36,312 bases of DNA from positions 1-36,312 of the forward strand of contig JAQUWX010000014.1 of assembly GCA_028692635.1 (NCBI GenBank), written 5' to 3'. The DNA is from Alphaproteobacteria bacterium (GTDB lineage Bacteria; Pseudomonadota; Alphaproteobacteria; UBA9219). The translations under genes were made by a program, and so were the position numbers. Shown here piece by piece: positions 33,166 to 36,312 of the stretch. The first letter of the stretch is position 1. Every line of letters begins with the position of its first letter. The notes below the pieces were generated by a model. It was not told where the DNA came from, did not search any database, and worked only from the letters and a program-made list of their open reading frames with translations.

Positions 33166-34030
33166 GATCAGTATAACCTGCGACCGCAAGGGTCCGTTAT
33201 GGAGAGTTGCCGTTTGGAAAGGCAAAGCCCTACAGGATTTGTATGTCGATAGGATCGATAAGCCGGACTTCACGGGAGCTGTGGTTGCTGGAAAAGTCGC
33301 TCGCGTTATAGGCTCGCAGAAAGCCGCTTATGTGGATTGCGGGCTTGATGAAATGGTTTTTGTCGAGGACAAAAATAAATTCCATGCAGGAGATCGCGTT
33401 ACACTGGTCATAAAAACGTCGGCGCGGCAGGGCAAGGCGTATTCGGGACGACTGGAAACACAATCCGATCATGAAATGGGGATTGTAGAACCTCCGCCAA
33501 AGCCCTGGCAGCGAGCTATTATGGATTTATCGAAAAATAAGGTCGCGAGCATAAGCTTCGCTAATCGCGAGGATTATAACGAATGCAAAAAGCTTATGGA
33601 GCATTCGGATATTTCTCCTATTCTTTCAAGCGAGCCTGTTCATATCGATCTGGACGACATAATCGATGGGCTTCTTAATCCTGTCGTGACTTTGCCGGGA
33701 GGGGCGTCGCTGGTGATAGAAACCACCGAGGCTTTAACGGCTATAGACGTTAATGGCGGGTCGTCTAACAATCCTTTGGGTTTAAATCTTGTGGCTATCG
33801 CAGAGGCGGCGCGCCAGATAAGGCTGCGAAACGTGTCTGGAATCATAATGATGGACTGCATGAAAATGCATCAACGAACAAACACCAATACAGCGATTAA
33901 CGCTTTGAAGAAAGCTACGGAGGACGATCCGGCCAAGGTGAATATATTCGGCATGACCAGGCTTGGTCTTATCGAGTTCACTCGCACTCGCCGACTTCGG
34001 AGCCTGGAAGAAATAATCAATGAACGCTAA
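33158..34030 (+). CDS. Short ribonuclease E/G family protein
   Basis: This 290-residue protein resembles the catalytic part of RNase E/G. It has an N-terminal S1-like region (GKVARVIGSQKAAYVDCGLD) and the DNase-I-like catalytic core, where the two metal-binding aspartates appear in TTEALTAIDVNGGS and GIIMMDCMKM, followed by NIFGMTRLGLIEFTRTR. Compared with E. coli RNase G (~490 residues) it lacks the zinc-link CPxCxG, the C-terminal small domain and the 5'-sensor segment (VRT motif). Short members next to maf and yacG are common in alphaproteobacteria, so it is probably a normal short form and not a truncation. It overlaps maf by 8 bases and yacG by 11. Confidence 0.85.
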   Translation: MNRISITCDRKGPLWRVAVWKGKALQDLYVDRIDKPDFTGAVVAGKVARVIGSQKAAYVDCGLDEMVFVEDKNKFHAGDRVTLVIKTSARQGKAYSGRLETQSDHEMGIVEPPPKPWQRAIMDLSKNKVASISFANREDYNECKKLMEHSDISPILSSEPVHIDLDDIIDGLLNPVVTLPGGASLVIETTEALTAIDVNGGSSNNPLGLNLVAIAEAARQIRLRNVSGIIMMDCMKMHQRTNTNTAINALKKATEDDPAKVNIFGMTRLGLIEFTRTRRLRSLEEIINER

Positions 34031-34196
34031 AAAGTGCGTCATATGCGGCAAACCTGCCGTGGAGAAATATAAGGCTTTTTGCTCAGCCAGGTGCGCCAAT
34101 ATCGACCTCGGTCGCTGGCTGGGCGAAAAGTACGTCATACCCACAGACGAAAAGCCCGAGGACGAGGACTATAAGGATAAGGACGAAGAGTCATAG
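34020..34196 (+). CDS. yacG: DNA gyrase inhibitor YacG, zinc-binding
   Basis: This 58-residue protein is too short for the ORF track, which stops at 60 residues. It starts at ATG 34020, overlapping the RNase gene by 11 bases in another frame, and ends at TAG 34196. The zinc-binding pattern C-x2-C-x11-C-x3-C is complete (C6, C9, C21, C25), followed by the family motif ARCANIDLGRWLGEKYVIP and an acidic C-terminal tail. YacG homologues bind GyrB and inhibit gyrase in E. coli. The maf-RNase E/G-yacG order is classic for alphaproteobacteria. Confidence 0.95.
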   Translation: MNAKKCVICGKPAVEKYKAFCSARCANIDLGRWLGEKYVIPTDEKPEDEDYKDKDEES

Positions 34197-34230
34197 CCTT
34201 TTTGAAAAAATATGGTTAAATTGATCTGTC

Positions 34231-34803
34231 ATGAAGATTATCCCGATCAAATTTTCTTTTATGCTTTCCTTGACGCTAGGCTTGTTCGCGCTCACGGGAT
34301 GCATGCCCTATGACAGATTGATGGGGTACGATACGGCTGCTCCTAAAACATCGTCGGACGATCTTCATAATCCCGTTGTTTTGCCGCCTCCCGCGCAGCT
34401 CAAACCAGATACTGCGCAAACAGTTCCGACTGATTTAGTCAAAAAAGAAAAGAAAACCACCGTGAAAAGCGGTAAGAAATCCACAAAGGCTAAGGCTGTA
34501 AAAGGAAAAAAGAAAAAGTCTAAGAAATCTAAGACGGCAAAAACTCCCGCGCCAATTCCCGAAAACATCGTGAAAGAGCCTGAAAAAGCTCCCGAACCGC
34601 CCCCAGAGGTAAAACCTCAATCGTCCGTGGCTCCTTCGAAAAAGAGGCCGGAAAAGTGGTGTTACAGAACCATCGGTGGCGTAGCTGACTGCTATTCCGA
34701 GCCGCAGGCAGACTCACCGGATCGGCTGATTACCGTCGATCCTCCTGATCTACATCCTAAGACCAGGCAGGAGTACAAAAACCGGCTGTCCGAAACCAGG
34801 TAA
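34231..34803 (+). CDS. Predicted lipoprotein with a Lys-rich linker
   Basis: This 190-residue protein has a signal peptide ending in the lipobox LTGC (Cys ~24). A variable region follows, then a strongly basic stretch of about 40 residues made mainly of Lys, Thr, Ser and Ala, and a Pro/Glu-rich region. The small C-terminal domain reads KWCYRTIGGVADCYSEPQ, where two Cys could pair, and ends in DPPDLHP. I recall similar C-terminal modules (WCYRTLGEVDCYxxP) in hypothetical lipoproteins of other Rhodospirillales, but no function is known to me. It starts 34 bases after yacG and ends 73 bases before yajC. The basic stretch might bind anionic envelope polymers. Confidence 0.82.
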   Translation: MKIIPIKFSFMLSLTLGLFALTGCMPYDRLMGYDTAAPKTSSDDLHNPVVLPPPAQLKPDTAQTVPTDLVKKEKKTTVKSGKKSTKAKAVKGKKKKSKKSKTAKTPAPIPENIVKEPEKAPEPPPEVKPQSSVAPSKKRPEKWCYRTIGGVADCYSEPQADSPDRLITVDPPDLHPKTRQEYKNRLSETR

Positions 34804-34811
34804 TAATATTA

Positions 34812-34839
34812 TTGCGCCTGTGGGCTATCTCGCTATAGT
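34812..34839 (+). promoter_or_regulatory. Candidate promoter for yajC-secD
   Basis: TTGCGC at 34812-34817 and TATAGT at 34834-34839 are separated by 16 bases, in the 73-base gap before yajC. The expected start is near 34846. An AGGAG ribosome site follows at 34863-34867. The -10 match is good and the -35 match moderate. Confidence 0.5.
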
Positions 34840-34876
34840 CCCTATAGATTCATTTTAGTTTCAGGAGCTTGGTTAA

Positions 34877-35245
34877 ATGTTGAATATTTCTGACCTTTTT
34901 ATCGGGACCGCTTGGGCACAAGAAGCGACTCAACAAAGCACTATGGCGGCATCAGGCGACGCTTTGATGAAATTCATGCCGCTGTTCCTGATATTCGCGG
35001 TTTTCTACTTCTTACTTATCCGCCCCCAGCAGAAAAAACTCGATGAGCAGACCGCTATGCTCAAAGCCCTCAAGAAGGGGGATAAGGTCATTACCGCCGG
35101 TGGTGTCATTGGGACCATCCATAAGGTCGAGGGAGAGGAATATCTTCAAGTCGAAGTGGCAGACGGCATACGTCTAAAGGTTGTCCGCTCTACCGTATCC
35201 GGGCTTGTAAAATCCGATGCCGCTCCTGCAAAAGACGGAGTGTAA
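34877..35245 (+). CDS. yajC: Sec translocase accessory protein YajC
   Basis: YajC is a small inner-membrane protein that co-purifies with SecDF and the SecYEG channel. The 122-residue protein has a short periplasmic N-terminus, one transmembrane helix (PLFLIFAVFYFLLIRPQQKK) ending in the family hallmark RPQQKK, and a small cytoplasmic domain with KKGDKVITAGGVIGTIHKV. AGGAG precedes the ATG by 9 bases. secD follows after 6 bases, the universal order. Confidence 0.97.
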   Translation: MLNISDLFIGTAWAQEATQQSTMAASGDALMKFMPLFLIFAVFYFLLIRPQQKKLDEQTAMLKALKKGDKVITAGGVIGTIHKVEGEEYLQVEVADGIRLKVVRSTVSGLVKSDAAPAKDGV

Positions 35246-35251
35246 TTAGAT

Positions 35252-36312
35252 ATGTTTTATATGGAACGCTGGAAGTTCATCCTTATTATCGCCGTTTGCG
35301 TTTTCGGCGTCGCCTTCGCCGCTCCGAACGTCATGGGGAAGGATACCGTGGCATGGATGCAGAGCAACCTGCCTTCGTTTCTTCCAAGCCAGACCATAAA
35401 CCTGGGACTTGATTTAAGAGGTGGATCGCATCTGCTTCTAGAAGTCGATACCGACGCCGTTATCGAGGAAAAACAGCAAGCTTTGGTGGATCAAATCCGC
35501 TCGGAGCTTCGCAGCGCAAAAGTCGGATATACCGACCTTGGCATCAGCAAGGGTAGTGTGCATTTCAAGCTTACGGATAAGGCTCTTTCCGACAAGGCTA
35601 AATCAGCTATGCGCGACATCGATCGCGATATGGACGTTAAGGTTGACGATACAGAATTCTCTGTCCGCATGAGCGATAAGCAGATTAAAGACAGAAAGCG
35701 CAGCGCTATCGACCAGTCGATTGAGATCGTTCGCCGCCGCATCGACGAAACTGGAACGCGGGAACCCTCCATTCAGCGCGAGGGCGACAATCGCATTCTG
35801 GTTCAACTTCCAGGCGTTGACGACCCGGAACGCATCAAACGTCTTCTTGGACAAACCGCCAAGCTTACTTTCCGTCTTGTGGATGAGTTGGCGAGCAATT
35901 CTCTTTCACCGAACATACCGCCGGGGACAGAGCGTCTTCCATCAGCCGAGAGAGAAGGGCTTTCATATGTCGTTCAAAAACGGATCATGGTTTCTGGCGA
36001 TACTCTTGTCGATGCCCAACCGTCGTTCCAGAACGGGGAGCCTGTTGTCAGCTTTAAGTTCGATTCACTCGGGGCAAAGCGTTTCGGAGAGACTACTCGT
36101 ACCAATGTGAATAGGTTGTTTGCTATTGTGCTCGATAACAAGATTATAAGCGCTCCGGTGATACGCGAGCCTATTCTTGGAGGAAGCGGCGTTATCTCCG
36201 GGCACTTCACCACTCAGTCGGCTCAGGATCTTGCTTTGCTCTTAAGGGCTGGCGCTTTGCCTGCTCCTATCAAGGTGCTGGAAGAACGCACTGTTGGGCC
36301 AGGACTTGGCGC
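35252..36312 (+). CDS. secD: Protein translocase subunit SecD, 5' part
   Basis: SecD, with SecF, uses the proton-motive force to help pull preproteins through SecYEG on the periplasmic side. It is absent from the ORF track because no stop codon lies in the window; about 353 codons are visible. The N-terminal transmembrane helix (FILIIAVCVFGVAFA) precedes LGLDLRGGSHLLLEVD, the family signature. The P1 domain then shows IEIVRRRIDETGTREPSI and NRILVQLPGVDDPERIK. The frame stays open through LLLRAGALPAPIKVLEERTVGP at the right edge, just before the membrane domain. The start is ATG 35252, with ATG 35261 as the alternative. Confidence 0.96.
   Translation, partial: MFYMERWKFILIIAVCVFGVAFAAPNVMGKDTVAWMQSNLPSFLPSQTINLGLDLRGGSHLLLEVDTDAVIEEKQQALVDQIRSELRSAKVGYTDLGISKGSVHFKLTDKALSDKAKSAMRDIDRDMDVKVDDTEFSVRMSDKQIKDRKRSAIDQSIEIVRRRIDETGTREPSIQREGDNRILVQLPGVDDPERIKRLLGQTAKLTFRLVDELASNSLSPNIPPGTERLPSAEREGLSYVVQKRIMVSGDTLVDAQPSFQNGEPVVSFKFDSLGAKRFGETTRTNVNRLFAIVLDNKIISAPVIREPILGGSGVISGHFTTQSAQDLALLLRAGALPAPIKVLEERTVGPGLG

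Noticed and set aside
33158-34030. RNase E/G gene as a broken pseudogene
   Set aside because: The frame is intact, both catalytic aspartates are present, and the overlaps with maf and yacG are orderly. A natural short form is more likely than decay.
1-36312. CRISPR arrays, insertion sequences, phage or toxin-antitoxin modules
   Set aside because: I saw no regularly spaced repeats, transposase-like ORFs, integrases or phage structural genes. Nearly all sequence is explained by recognisable chromosomal genes.

Overview
The window reads as chromosomal backbone of a motile, Gram-negative alphaproteobacterium, most like the Rhodospirillales and relatives. The evidence is the gene neighbourhoods: tig-clpP-clpX-lon-hup, glpX-recJ, rplM-rpsI, maf-RNase E/G-yacG, flgB-flgC-fliE-fliQ-fliR-flhB, and tatC-serS with a LysM/M23 lipoprotein. 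A class I PHA synthase, an FlhX-type FlhB paralogue and four lipoproteins fit this. Base composition looks near 50% GC by eye. I see no insertion sequence, phage module, CRISPR array or rRNA. I assign taxonomy from gene order and protein sequence only, without any search.

Layout. (1) 1-2464, plus strand: the end of tatC, then serS and an NlpD-like LysM/M23 lipoprotein. (2) 2469-8757, minus strand: a six-gene surface-polysaccharide operon, rfbC-rfbB-rfbD-rfbA-wecA/wbpL-like-capD/wbpM-like, in which every junction overlaps. A divergent GT2 glycosyltransferase lies at 8839-9714. Together they supply dTDP-L-rhamnose, a lipid-linked initiating sugar and a 4,6-dehydrated UDP-HexNAc. (3) 9765-10975: rplM-rpsI with a candidate promoter and a strong terminator. 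(4) 10991-16100: phaC (minus), a small lipoprotein, glpX and recJ. (5) 16101-17860: a candidate small RNA, tRNA-His, a stand-alone NAD(P)H-hydrate dehydratase, a small hypothetical gene, tRNA-Leu and two tandem hairpins with the same apex. (6) 17865-24469: the protein-quality-control block tig, clpP, clpX, lon, followed by an HU gene with its own promoter and terminator. (7) 24550-27288: tRNA-Val, a lower-GC orphan gene, tRNA-Asp, an ArgD-type aminotransferase and a coupled lipoprotein. (8) 27316-32590: a divergent flagellar locus. flhX, an unrecognised 99-aa gene, fliO and fliP are on the minus strand; flgB, flgC, fliE, fliQ, fliR and flhB are on the plus strand. (9) 32587-36312: maf, a short RNase E/G and yacG run on from flhB with overlaps. 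A Lys-rich lipoprotein, yajC and the 5' part of secD follow.

The tat-serS-M23 genes at the left end and yajC-secD at the right end often lie next to each other in alphaproteobacteria. Here about 32 kb separates them, and surE and pcm are missing between serS and the M23 gene.

I found no clear new defence, mobile or biosynthetic system. The items most worth a second look are the candidate sRNA before tRNA-His, the twin hairpins after tRNA-Leu, the low-GC orphan between two tRNA genes, and the flhX/99-aa/fliO/fliP arrangement with an insertion in FliP.
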